From contig CAVORP010000001.1 in NCBI GenBank assembly GCA_963698645.1, positions 1-64,000 of the forward strand: DNA of 64,000 nt, read 5' to 3'. The notes beneath the pieces are model-generated. The model was given only the letters and a program-made list of their open reading frames with translations, did not search any database and was not told the origin of the DNA. This stretch comes from Ovoidimarina sp963698645 (GTDB taxonomy: Bacteria > Pseudomonadota > Alphaproteobacteria > Rhodobacterales > Rhodobacteraceae). Shown here in pieces: positions 9,568-18,427 of this stretch. Positions within the stretch are counted from its first letter, which is position 1. Each line of letters begins with the position of its first letter. Position numbers and translations under genes: made by a program.

Positions 9568-11061
9568 ATGATTGATCTTCTGCCTCAGGCCGCAGCGCTT
9601 ATCTTTACCGTGGAAGGGATCGCGGTGCTTATATTCGGCACCATGTTGGGTGTCATTCTGGGTGCATTGCCCGGAATCGGTTCCACCGTCGCGGTGGCCA
9701 TGGTCCTGCCGTTCACTTTGGGTATGAGTCAGGCGCCGGCCATCCTGCTGCTGCTCGCAATCTATGCGGGGTCGGTCTATGGTGGTTCCATATCCGCCAT
9801 TCTGATCAACACGCCAGGCACGCCGCAATCCGCCGCAACCTGCCTTGACGGCTATCCGATGTCGCAGCGCGGCGAGGCCGGTCTGGCGCTTGGCTGGAGC
9901 ACCGTTGCCTCCACCATCGGAGGGCTTGTCTCGGCGGTCGTGCTGCTTTTGGCGGCCCCTCAACTGGCCCGGTTGGCGCTCAATTTCGGACCCATCGAGA
10001 CCTTTGCCCTTATTGTGCTCGGCCTGACCTGCATCGTCTCGGTCTCGGAGGGATCTCTGGTAAAGGGTCTTGTCGCGGGAAGCATTGGCCTGTTTCTCGG
10101 CTGCGTCGGCGGCGATCCGATCACCGGCGAAGCGCGGTTCACCTTTGGCCAATTCCAGCTGATTTCTGGGTTCAACCTGCTCGCGGTGGTCATCGGTGTC
10201 TTTGCACTGTCGGAAGTTCTGATACGCGCGGCCGCAAAGGCCGACGCAAACCAGACCATTGTGGCCTTCAAGGGAATTGTCCTCCCGCCGCTATCGGCCT
10301 GGCGCGGACGCTGGAAGGTGCTGGCCAAATCGGTTGCCATCGGTAATGGCATCGGAATTCTTCCGGGGACAGGCGCGGCCACAGCCGCATTTATCTCCTA
10401 TGCCGAGGCCTCCCGATCTTCACCCAACCGCAAGAACTTCGGCAAGGGTGAGCCTGACGGCCTGATCGCCTCGGAATCGGCCAACAACGCCGTCACTGGC
10501 GGGGCGCTGGTACCAACGCTGGCGCTTGGAATTCCCGGCGACGCGATCACCGCCGTCATGCTGGCGACGCTGACGTTGCACGGGGTGACGCCGGGGATCC
10601 GTCTGATGACGGACAACCCGGTGCTTATTGCCGCGATCTTTTCCGGCTTCTTCATTATCAACCTGATGCTTCTGCCAGTTGGCATGATCGTGTCGAAAGC
10701 CGCTGCCCCCCTGCTGCGCATGCGCGAAGGATATATGCTTGCGATGATCGTCCTGCTTTGTGCAGTCGGTGTGTATTTCGTGCGCGGCAACCCGTTCGAC
10801 CTGATGGTAATGGGCGGCGCAGGCATTATCGGTTTCATTCTCCGCCGTCAGGGCATGCCCATGGCGCCGCTGGTGATCGGAATGGTGCTTGGTCCGACGC
10901 TCGAGATAAGCCTGCGCCAGGGATTGATCATCACCGACGGAGATTTTGGCGCATTCTTCACCGGGCATCCGCTTGCAGCGGTGCTGGTCCTGCTTGCGGC
11001 GGGGATGCTCTCCTTGCCGCTGATCAAGATGCTGCGCAATCGCGGCGCGTCCGAGGCCTGA
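9568..11061 (+). CDS. tctA: TTT large membrane subunit (TctA)
   Basis: This 497-residue polytopic protein has TctA hallmarks: an early GALPGIGSTVAVAM segment, SAILINTPGTPQSAA, and a later second repeat ALGIPGDAITAVML. Length and motif order match full TctA proteins, which form the sodium- or proton-coupled channel fed by TctC. It is followed after 36 nt by the kinase gene, so uptake and phosphorylation are probably cotranscribed. Confidence 0.93.
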   Translation: MIDLLPQAAALIFTVEGIAVLIFGTMLGVILGALPGIGSTVAVAMVLPFTLGMSQAPAILLLLAIYAGSVYGGSISAILINTPGTPQSAATCLDGYPMSQRGEAGLALGWSTVASTIGGLVSAVVLLLAAPQLARLALNFGPIETFALIVLGLTCIVSVSEGSLVKGLVAGSIGLFLGCVGGDPITGEARFTFGQFQLISGFNLLAVVIGVFALSEVLIRAAAKADANQTIVAFKGIVLPPLSAWRGRWKVLAKSVAIGNGIGILPGTGAATAAFISYAEASRSSPNRKNFGKGEPDGLIASESANNAVTGGALVPTLALGIPGDAITAVMLATLTLHGVTPGIRLMTDNPVLIAAIFSGFFIINLMLLPVGMIVSKAAAPLLRMREGYMLAMIVLLCAVGVYFVRGNPFDLMVMGGAGIIGFILRRQGMPMAPLVIGMVLGPTLEISLRQGLIITDGDFGAFFTGHPLAAVLVLLAAGMLSLPLIKMLRNRGASEA

Positions 11062-11097
11062 GCGCTTGCACCGCGTCAACAAGAAAAGGCGAGCCAA

Positions 11098-12366
11098 ATG
11101 ACGACGTTCATGGGTTGCATTGCGGATGACTTCACTGGGGCGAGCGATCTGGCAGGGCTTCTGGCCCGATCGGGGGTGCGGGTATCGTTGCGGATCGGAG
11201 TGCCGAAAGGCCCGCCAATAGATACAGCCGCCTTCGAAGTGATTGCGCTCAAGATCCGCACGGAACCGGTGGACGAGGCTGTGCGAGAGGCCCGCGCCGC
11301 CTTGACCTGGCTGCGGGAGGCGGGGGCGCAGCGGTTCTACTGGAAATACTGTTCAACCTTCGATTCAACTGCCGAGGGGAATATCGGCCCCGTAGCGGAA
11401 GCGCTGATGCGGGATCTGGGGGTTGGTCAGACGATCTATTGCCCGGCCTTTCCTGAAAACGGACGCAGCATCTTCATGGGCAACCTGTTCGTGGGCGAGC
11501 AATTGTTATCGGAGAGTCCCATGAAGGATCATCCGCTGACCCCGATGCGCGATGCGAGCTTGGTGCGATTGCTGACCCCGCAGGTCACAAAGACCGTGGG
11601 CCTTGCCAATCGCCTGGCCGTTGCAAAGGGGCCGGCGGCACTTGCCGAACGACTTTCAGCCCTGGCCGCCGAAGGGATTGCCCATGTAATCGTCGATGCC
11701 GTGGCGGATTCCGATCTGGAGGTCATCGCAGAAGCATGCGCACACATGCCTCTCCTGACAGGTGGCAGCGCCGTTGCCATGCCTTTGCCCGGCATCTGGT
11801 CTCGCGCGGACCTGCTCCCGTCCGAGGGGCTTGCCCCCAATACCTATTCCATTGACCCTCGTGCCATCGTGCTTTCGGGATCCTGTTCGGCCATGACCAA
11901 TGCGCAGGTGGCCGCCTATCAAGACAAGGGTCCTGCGCTGCAGCTCGATCCCCTGATGCTTGCGGATAATGGTGTGCAGGGCGCCCTTGACTGGCTGGCC
12001 GCGCAACCCGAGAGCGCGACGCCATTGATCTATGCCACAGCGGCGCCCGGTGCGGTGCGGGCCGTGCAGAATAGGCTTGGCGTGGCCCGCGCAGGCCGGC
12101 TGATCGAGGAAGCGCTGGCAGATCTGGCGCGTGCGGCCCACGGCATGGGCGTGCGCCGTTTCGTCGTTGCGGGAGGAGAGACTTCGGGAGCAGTCACCAA
12201 GGCGCTGGACGTGAGCCAACTTGATATCGGAGCTGAGATTGCGCCGGGCGTGCCGTGGTGTTTTGCACAGATCGGGGATCATGCGATTGCACTGGCGCTG
12301 AAATCCGGGAATTTCGGTGCAGAGAGCTTTTTCTCTGACGCTCTGGCAATGCTAGAGGCACCTTGA
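11098..12366 (+). CDS. otnK: Four-carbon acid sugar kinase, OtnK type (DUF1537)
   Basis: This 422-residue kinase has the N-terminal DUF1537 motif CIADDFTGASDLAG and a C-terminal nucleotide-binding domain with VVAGGETSGAV. Biochemically studied DUF1537 kinases phosphorylate 3-oxo-tetronates (OtnK), D-threonate or related acids. The adjacent OtnI-like isomerase and upstream LtnD favour the 3-oxo-tetronate 4-kinase role. The length is normal and no defect is seen. Confidence 0.88.
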   Translation: MTTFMGCIADDFTGASDLAGLLARSGVRVSLRIGVPKGPPIDTAAFEVIALKIRTEPVDEAVREARAALTWLREAGAQRFYWKYCSTFDSTAEGNIGPVAEALMRDLGVGQTIYCPAFPENGRSIFMGNLFVGEQLLSESPMKDHPLTPMRDASLVRLLTPQVTKTVGLANRLAVAKGPAALAERLSALAAEGIAHVIVDAVADSDLEVIAEACAHMPLLTGGSAVAMPLPGIWSRADLLPSEGLAPNTYSIDPRAIVLSGSCSAMTNAQVAAYQDKGPALQLDPLMLADNGVQGALDWLAAQPESATPLIYATAAPGAVRAVQNRLGVARAGRLIEEALADLARAAHGMGVRRFVVAGGETSGAVTKALDVSQLDIGAEIAPGVPWCFAQIGDHAIALALKSGNFGAESFFSDALAMLEAP

Positions 12367-12440
12367 TCCTGGGAAAGTGATTGGAGCCACCGCTCGCCGC
12401 GTGGCCGAGAAATGGTCTCCATGTTCGAGAAGGAACAGAA

Positions 12441-13205
12441 ATGAGATTTTCCGCAAATCTGGGGTTCTTGTGGGCCGACCGCCCCCTGCCAGAAGCCATT
12501 CGCGCCGCCAAGGCCGCGGGATTTGACGCGGTCGAGTGCCACTGGCCCTATGACACACCTGCGGCAGAGACCCTTGCGGCCCTGACGGAAACGGGCATGA
12601 CGATGCTGGGGCTGAACACTCGGCGTGGGAATACGGATATCGGCGAGAATGGGCTGTCCGCCCTTCCGGGGCGGGAGGCAGAGGCGCGCGTCGCAATCGA
12701 CGAGGCGCTCGGATATGCGCACGAGACCGGAACGCACGCTGTTCATGTCATGGCGGGCTTCTCCGGCGGGCCACGTGCGCATCAGACGTTTCGGGAGAAT
12801 CTGATTTATGCCTGCGGTCAGGCTGCAGATCGTGGGATCACGATCCTAATCGAACCACTGAACCACTATGATGCGCCGGGCTATTTTCTTTCCACCTCCG
12901 AACAGGCTGCCGCGCTGATTCACGAAATTCAACGCGATAACCTCAAAATGATGTTCGACTGTTATCATCTGCAGATTATGGAGGGTGACATCTCGCGTCG
13001 TCTTGAACGCCTCATGCCCATGATTGGGCATATCCAGATAGCATCGGTCCCCGATCGTGGCACGCCAGATCATGGCGAGCTGGATTACGGACATGTTCTG
13101 TCCGAGATTGACCGGCTTGGTTGGACGCGAGCAGTAGGCGCGGAATATAGACCCAACGGCCCGACGGACAAATCATTGGACTGGCTTCGCGAACGGGAAC
13201 GCTGA
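12441..13205 (+). CDS. otnI: Hydroxypyruvate isomerase-like, 2-oxo-tetronate isomerase (OtnI) type
   Basis: This 254-residue TIM-barrel protein of the xylose isomerase-like AP-endonuclease-2 superfamily has the metal-site segments IEPLNHYDAPGYFL and MFDCYHLQIMEGD. OtnI enzymes interconvert 2-oxo- and 3-oxo-tetronate, placing it between LtnD and OtnK. The ATG at 12441 is chosen because the upstream 20 codons are not conserved-looking and GAAGGAAC precedes this ATG. No OtnC decarboxylase follows. Confidence 0.86.
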   Translation: MRFSANLGFLWADRPLPEAIRAAKAAGFDAVECHWPYDTPAAETLAALTETGMTMLGLNTRRGNTDIGENGLSALPGREAEARVAIDEALGYAHETGTHAVHVMAGFSGGPRAHQTFRENLIYACGQAADRGITILIEPLNHYDAPGYFLSTSEQAAALIHEIQRDNLKMMFDCYHLQIMEGDISRRLERLMPMIGHIQIASVPDRGTPDHGELDYGHVLSEIDRLGWTRAVGAEYRPNGPTDKSLDWLRERER

Positions 13206-13310
13206 ACGGTAGGAGAAGCCGCGGGTCGTGCGGCCGCACCCAGCGGCGCACAGGCAAGCTGACAGCCAAGAACGGGCCAGGAACTTGCAAAAGTTGTTGT
13301 GAGAATCGAA

Positions 13311-13324
13311 TGTATACGAATACA
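13311..13324 (+). promoter_or_regulatory. Candidate LacI-type operator
   Basis: TGTATACGAATACA is a near-perfect 14-bp palindrome (12 of 14 positions symmetric) with a central CG. It lies 20 bp before the ATG of the second LacI gene and would fit autoregulation. No matching copy was noticed elsewhere in the window. Confidence 0.4.
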
Positions 13325-13344
13325 CTAAGTTGATCAGGATCATC

Positions 13345-14412
13345 ATGAATACCCAGATCTTTATGGGAAAATCGTTGAATACGTATCGAAAAAAGGTGAA
13401 CAGCACGGATATTGCGAAGCTTGCGGGCGTATCGCAAGCGACCGTTTCGCGTGTGCTTTCGGGGCGCGACAAGGTCAAGGAATTGACCCGTCTGCGGGTT
13501 CTGAAGGTGGTCAACGAGATCGGCTATCGCCCCAACCCCTTTGCGCAGGCAATGCGCACCAGTCAAAGCCGCACTGTTGGCGTCGCCGTCTCTCGGATCA
13601 CGAACCCGATCGTACCGGAAATCCTGGAAGGTTTGGCCGAGAGTTTTGCTGCGTTCGACCGGCGCCTTGTCGTCTGGAATACCGATGCCGAAGGCGAGGA
13701 TGGGTTGGTTCAGGGGATACAGTCCGGCATCGTGGATGGAGTGATATTCACCGCTGCAAGCCATCAGGCGAAGGCGATCAAGGTTGCCATGGAGACTCAG
13801 ACGCCTGTCGTGTCGTTCAACCGGTATCTCGAGGGCGCGGCCTGCGATCAGATTGTATCCACCAACTTCGAAGGCGCGGCACGAATTGCGAGATACCTGA
13901 TCAGACATGGGCGTCGGAGGATTGCTTTCGTGAATGGCCCTCTTGACCGGACGACCCTTTCCGATCGCGAGGCCGGGTTTCGGCATGCGCTGGCGCAGGC
14001 CGGATTTTCGATACCCGCATGCCTCTATGCGCAATCCGAATTCGTTCCCGCGGCCTTCCGACAAGCTGCAATAGACATGATGTCGTCAAACACACCGCCG
14101 GATACCATTGCTTGCGGCAATGACCTGATCGCGATTGGTGTTCTGAACGGTCTCAAATCCATGGGTTTGCAGGTTCCCGACGATATCTGGGTGACGGGTT
14201 TCGACGGGATCGAAATGACAGGATGGGACGTGATCGATCTGACGACGATGCGCCAACCGATCGATGTCATGGCAGCAGACGCCGCCCGAGCACTGATCGA
14301 CCGCATAGAGGGTCGTTACGTCCAGCCGAAGGTGATCGAATACAGGACCGAATTCATCGTGCGCGGATCAACCGGGCGAGCACCAGAGATACATACAGAC
14401 GAAAAAACCTAG
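13345..14412 (+). CDS. LacI-family transcriptional regulator
   Basis: This protein is about 355 residues, with the HTH segment STDIAKLAGVSQATVSRVLS near the N-terminus and a type I binding-protein effector domain (later segments CGNDLIAIGVLNGL and GFDGIE). A TTG at 13330 is in frame, but ATG 13345 is preferred. The gene ends 10 nt before dctP in the same direction. It therefore probably regulates the TRAP transporter and the two hydrolases behind it. The effector is unknown. Confidence 0.9.
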   Translation: MNTQIFMGKSLNTYRKKVNSTDIAKLAGVSQATVSRVLSGRDKVKELTRLRVLKVVNEIGYRPNPFAQAMRTSQSRTVGVAVSRITNPIVPEILEGLAESFAAFDRRLVVWNTDAEGEDGLVQGIQSGIVDGVIFTAASHQAKAIKVAMETQTPVVSFNRYLEGAACDQIVSTNFEGAARIARYLIRHGRRRIAFVNGPLDRTTLSDREAGFRHALAQAGFSIPACLYAQSEFVPAAFRQAAIDMMSSNTPPDTIACGNDLIAIGVLNGLKSMGLQVPDDIWVTGFDGIEMTGWDVIDLTTMRQPIDVMAADAARALIDRIEGRYVQPKVIEYRTEFIVRGSTGRAPEIHTDEKT

Positions 14413-14422
14413 GGAGGAAGAC

Positions 14423-15517
14423 ATGACCAAAACACCAAACCGCCGGACATTCCTGGCTGCCGCGGCAGCAGGTACGGCCACGTTGCCACTGGCAGCCCCG
14501 GCCTATGCGCAGGGCAATCGGACCCTGCGCATGGCGACAGGCTGGCCCAAGAACTTTCCGGGGCTGGGCGTAGCTTCGCAGCGCATCGCCGATGCGATCA
14601 CCGCCGCCAGCGACGGGAAGCTGAAGGTCGATGTCTACGGCGCGGGCGAGCTTGTCCCGCCCTTCGAGGCCTTTGATGCAGTCGCCTCCGGCGCGGCCGA
14701 CATGTATCACGCGGCAGAATACTACTGGCAGGGTAAATCCACGGCATTTAACTTCTTTGCCGGTGTGCCCTTCGGAATGACCACATCGGAGCATAACGCC
14801 TGGGTCTATCACCGTGGCGGCCAAGAACTCTGGGACGAAGTCTCGGCCGGATTCGGGATAAAGGCCTTCATGGCCGGAAACTCTTCGGCGCAGGCGGGTG
14901 GCTGGTTCAACAAGGAAATCAACTCGGTCGAAGACCTCAAGGGGCTGAAAATGCGCATCCCCGGCTTCGGCGGCACGGTGATCGAAGAGGTGGGCGGTAC
15001 CGCGGTCACGCTTCCGGGTGGCGAAATCTTTTCGGCGCTTCAGTCTGGCGCGATCGATGCCGGTGAGATGGCAGGACCTTGGATCGATCTGGGGTTTGGT
15101 TTCTACAAAGCGGCTAAGTTTTTCTACAATCCCGGATTTCAGGAGCCTACTTCGGCGGAAAGCCTGGGGGTCAATCTCGATTTGTGGAACGATCTTCCTT
15201 CTGCCGACCAGCAGATCATCCAACTTGCCGCTGCGCAGGAAAATGTCATGAACCCGGCGGATTTCATCGCAAATCACTCCCGGTCGCTCGATATCTTGCT
15301 CAAGGAACACGGCGTTCAGCTGCGCTCCTTCCCGGATGACGTGATGCTGGCCTTGGGGCAGGCATCGAAGAAGGTCCTCTCGGATGCAGCAGCGGCAGAT
15401 CCCCTGACCGCCAAGGTTTCTGAGAGCTACATGGCCTTTCTCGATGAAGTCGCGGGCTGGACCGAGCAATCGGAACAGGCTTATCTGCGGGCACGGTCGC
15501 TTGTGCGCGCAGCCTGA
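14423..15517 (+). CDS. TRAP transporter substrate-binding protein (DctP), Tat-exported
   Basis: This 364-residue DctP-family protein has a twin-arginine signal (NRRTFLAAAAAG) and a strong GGGAGGAAG ribosome site. Later segments (AGELVPPFEAFDAV, LKGLKMRIPGFGG, IDAGEMAGPW) match TRAP binding proteins for 2-oxo acids and other carboxylates, with a binding-site arginine in the KMRIPG segment. DctQ and DctM follow. The ligand is not known. The neighbouring hydrolases suggest an ester or lactone product. Confidence 0.92.
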   Translation: MTKTPNRRTFLAAAAAGTATLPLAAPAYAQGNRTLRMATGWPKNFPGLGVASQRIADAITAASDGKLKVDVYGAGELVPPFEAFDAVASGAADMYHAAEYYWQGKSTAFNFFAGVPFGMTTSEHNAWVYHRGGQELWDEVSAGFGIKAFMAGNSSAQAGGWFNKEINSVEDLKGLKMRIPGFGGTVIEEVGGTAVTLPGGEIFSALQSGAIDAGEMAGPWIDLGFGFYKAAKFFYNPGFQEPTSAESLGVNLDLWNDLPSADQQIIQLAAAQENVMNPADFIANHSRSLDILLKEHGVQLRSFPDDVMLALGQASKKVLSDAAAADPLTAKVSESYMAFLDEVAGWTEQSEQAYLRARSLVRAA

Positions 15518-15528
15518 TCAGAACCTTT

Positions 15529-15551
15529 CGGGCTGCCTCTCAGGCAGCCCG
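15529..15551 (+). terminator. Stem-loop after dctP
   Basis: A perfect 10-bp stem (15529-15538 with 15542-15551) has a 3-nt loop. It lies 12 nt after the dctP stop and 29 nt before dctQ. With no T run it looks like a message stabiliser or partial terminator, like the hairpins at 2664 and 9039. Confidence 0.6.
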
Positions 15552-15579
15552 GTCCCCATTGCCACACAAAGAATGTCCA

Positions 15580-16098
15580 ATGATCACAGCCATTGAGAAC
15601 ACCAACCGCGTGCTCGCTCGGGTTGCCGCATATTGCGCCTTGCTGATGATGATGGCGCAGGTCTTTTCCGTGATCGCGCGATATGTGTTCAGCTACGGCC
15701 TTATCTCGATCCAGGAAAGCGTTATCTACGGGCATTCGGTGATGTTCCTGCTGGGCGCGGCTTTTGTGCTGCGAATGAACGAACATGTGCGCGTCGATAT
15801 CTTCTATGACATGTTCAGCCCCCGCCTCCGCCATGCCGTGGATCTCATCGGATTGGTGTTCTTCGTAGTCCCAGTGGCGGGGCTCATCCTCTGGGTTGCC
15901 ACGCCATACGTGCTGCGATCTTGGGAGACCCTTGAGGGGTCGCGTCAGGCCGGCGGTATCCCTGCGATCTTCGTACTAAAGACAACGATCGTGGTCTTCG
16001 GTGTCTCTGTATTGGCGCAAGCCCTTGCCTTGATCGCAAAACTGGCAGGGGGGCATCACGACGAAGCATGGAACATACGTGACCGCAACCATGGATAG
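15580..16098 (+). CDS. TRAP transporter small membrane subunit (DctQ)
   Basis: This protein is about 172 residues with four predicted membrane helices and the DctQ-type sequence VIARYVFSYGLISIQE near the first loop. The ATG at 15580 is chosen over an upstream in-frame TTG because it gives the expected N-terminus. It overlaps dctM by 20 bp in another frame, which is common in TRAP operons. Confidence 0.88.
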   Translation: MITAIENTNRVLARVAAYCALLMMMAQVFSVIARYVFSYGLISIQESVIYGHSVMFLLGAAFVLRMNEHVRVDIFYDMFSPRLRHAVDLIGLVFFVVPVAGLILWVATPYVLRSWETLEGSRQAGGIPAIFVLKTTIVVFGVSVLAQALALIAKLAGGHHDEAWNIRDRNHG

Positions 16099-17698
16099 CA
16101 TGCAGTTGTACATGGTGTTGGCACTCTTTTTTTGTGCTTTCAGTTCTGTCCTGATCGGCATTCCCGTAGCGTTCGCGTTGTCGGGCGCCGCTGTGATCCT
16201 GTCACTTGTTGCCTCGGTCTTTGGACAGTTCGACCTCACTTTCTACTCGGCCATCCCGTCGCGTATCTTCGGGACGGCGATGTACAACGAAGTCCTGACC
16301 GCCGTGCCATTGTTCATTCTGATGGGCGTGATCATGGAACGCAGCAAGGTTGCCGAGGATCTGCTGGTCAACATGGGAAAACTGGCCCGGCGACTTCCGG
16401 GGGGGCTCGGAATCTCGGTTACTCTCGTGGGGGCGCTCCTTGCTGCTTCTACCGGAATCGTCGGGGCAACAGTCGTCGCCATGGGTCTCTTGAGCCTGCC
16501 CACGATGCTCAAGCAGGGTTACAAGCCGTCCTTCGCCGCAGGCTCGATCTGTGCCGCCGGTACGCTGGGTCAGATCATTCCGCCCTCGATCGTGCTCGTG
16601 TTTCTGGGCGACCAACTCTCGGGTGCCTACATGGAGGCACAGCGCGAGGTAGGGAACTTTTCTCCTGACCCGGTATCAGTTGGAGACCTGTTTGCCGGGG
16701 CCTTGATCCCAGGAGTAGGCCTCGCCGTGCTCTACATGATCTACCAACTCGTTGTCGGTATTCTGCGCCCCGATGTCAGCCCTCCGACACCACGAGATGC
16801 CCCCGGAGAAATCGTTCCGTTCAAGGCCATCCTGATGAGCCTGCTCCCGCCCCTGATGTTGATCGTAGCGGTTCTGGGTTCAATCCTTGCCGGCGTCGCA
16901 ACCCCGACAGAAGCCGCTGGCGTCGGATCCGCTGGCGCACTGATGCTGGCAGGTTACCGCCTCGCGGCCCCGACCGGGGAGGACGACCACCCTGGCTGGC
17001 CGATCCTTCGCCGCCTTGTTCTTTTCGCCATCCTCGCGGGATTCTCCCTTCCGGTTCTGCGCAGCATCGCCGATCTACGGATGTCGCTGGATGTCATAAC
17101 CACCTGGAACTTTGTCCTTATCGCCCTCGCGATCCTCGCGACCGCCATTTTCGCTGTGGGTCTTCTAGCAGCCGCGCTGATCCTCACTAAGACGAACCAC
17201 CTTGACACGATCATGATGAGCACGATGCGGGTCTCGACCCTTGCCTTTGCGATCCTGATCGGGGCCACGATCTTTTCGCTGATCTTTCGGGCCTTCGGCG
17301 GCGAAGAGGTTGTACTGCACACAATGGAGAAGATCCCCGGCGGGGCCTACGGCGCGCTGATTGCGGTGTCGCTGCTGGTTTTCGTTCTCGGCTTCTTTCT
17401 CGACTTCATTGAGATCATCTTCATCATTATGCCCATCGTTGCGCCCGTCATCCTTCGGTCCGACATTGATCCGGTGTGGTTCGGCGTGCTGATCGCGATG
17501 AACCTTCAGACCTCGTTTCTGACGCCACCGTTCGGTTTTGCCCTGTTCTATTTGCGCGGTGTCGCCCCGCCAGAGGTCAGAACCTTGGATATCTATCGCG
17601 GCGTTCTTCCGTTCATTGCGATCCAATTGATCGCATTGGCGCTTGTCTTTAGTTTCCCGGCGCTGGCCACATGGCTGCCATCGGTGATTTATGACTGA
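16079..17698 (+). CDS. TRAP transporter large membrane subunit (DctM)
   Basis: This 539-residue polytopic protein of the DctM/SiaM family has PLFILMGVIMERS and CAAGTLGQIIPPSIVLVFLG. It is somewhat longer than the roughly 430-residue minimum because of an extra mid-protein hydrophobic segment, as in many 2-oxo-acid TRAP systems. The start is GTG 16079 or ATG 16091. The dienelactone-hydrolase-like gene starts 7 nt after its stop. Confidence 0.92.
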   Translation: MTATMDSMQLYMVLALFFCAFSSVLIGIPVAFALSGAAVILSLVASVFGQFDLTFYSAIPSRIFGTAMYNEVLTAVPLFILMGVIMERSKVAEDLLVNMGKLARRLPGGLGISVTLVGALLAASTGIVGATVVAMGLLSLPTMLKQGYKPSFAAGSICAAGTLGQIIPPSIVLVFLGDQLSGAYMEAQREVGNFSPDPVSVGDLFAGALIPGVGLAVLYMIYQLVVGILRPDVSPPTPRDAPGEIVPFKAILMSLLPPLMLIVAVLGSILAGVATPTEAAGVGSAGALMLAGYRLAAPTGEDDHPGWPILRRLVLFAILAGFSLPVLRSIADLRMSLDVITTWNFVLIALAILATAIFAVGLLAAALILTKTNHLDTIMMSTMRVSTLAFAILIGATIFSLIFRAFGGEEVVLHTMEKIPGGAYGALIAVSLLVFVLGFFLDFIEIIFIIMPIVAPVILRSDIDPVWFGVLIAMNLQTSFLTPPFGFALFYLRGVAPPEVRTLDIYRGVLPFIAIQLIALALVFSFPALATWLPSVIYD

Positions 17699-17704
17699 TT
17701 TCAC

Positions 17705-18424
17705 ATGACCTACCTGATACCCAACGCGTCGATCCCAGTAGCTGGCGGATCGATGAGCGCCTATGTCGCAATGCCGCGAACCCAACCCCTCGGCACGGTG
17801 CTGATCGCGGTCGAGCTTTGGGGCATGACGAGCCATATGCAGGAGATTGCAGAACGGCTTTCCGCGAAAGGCTATGCCGCGGTGGTGCTTGACCTCTTCC
17901 GCGGCCAGACACCGCCCTTGCCCGATGATCCGGTGGAAACATGGGCCGCCGTCTTCGAGGACTTCGACGATCTCCGCTGCACCCGTGACTGTCGAAAGGC
18001 GTTGGAGTGGGCGCTGTCGGGCGACTGCGGGTTCGACTCTGGTCGCGTCTTCGCTTGGGGTTTTTGCATGGGAGGCAGATTCGCCCATAACCTTGCCGCG
18101 TTCGACACCAGGCTGGCCGGCGCGATCAATTTCTATGGTCGGGTCAATTTTCCTAGGATGGCCACCAAGCCCTTTCTTCCCATTGAGGTGACACGCATGA
18201 TCGAGACGCCCTATCTGGGGCTTTTTGCCGAAACCGACGGGTTGATCCCCGCGGAAGACGTCGCTCGGCTGCGTCGTGACCTCGAAGAGAACCCCAGAGC
18301 GGAAATCAGTGTTTTGGCCGGTACGGAGCATGCGTTCTTCAATGATCAGCGCGACGCATATCACCCGGAAGCCGCGCAAGAGGCTTGGGTCAAGGTGCAG
18401 GCATTCCTAGAGAAACACAGGTGA
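17705..18424 (+). CDS. Dienelactone hydrolase-family protein
   Basis: This 239-residue alpha/beta hydrolase has the cysteine nucleophile motif GFCMGG, an acid residue in TDGLIP and the histidine in GTEHAF. The Cys-Asp-His triad is characteristic of dienelactone hydrolases. The family hydrolyses lactones or esters, often from aromatic or sugar breakdown. It directly follows the TRAP genes and precedes another hydrolase by 3 nt, so it should act on the imported compound. The exact substrate is unknown. Confidence 0.85.
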   Translation: MTYLIPNASIPVAGGSMSAYVAMPRTQPLGTVLIAVELWGMTSHMQEIAERLSAKGYAAVVLDLFRGQTPPLPDDPVETWAAVFEDFDDLRCTRDCRKALEWALSGDCGFDSGRVFAWGFCMGGRFAHNLAAFDTRLAGAINFYGRVNFPRMATKPFLPIEVTRMIETPYLGLFAETDGLIPAEDVARLRRDLEENPRAEISVLAGTEHAFFNDQRDAYHPEAAQEAWVKVQAFLEKHR

Positions 18425-18427
18425 CAG

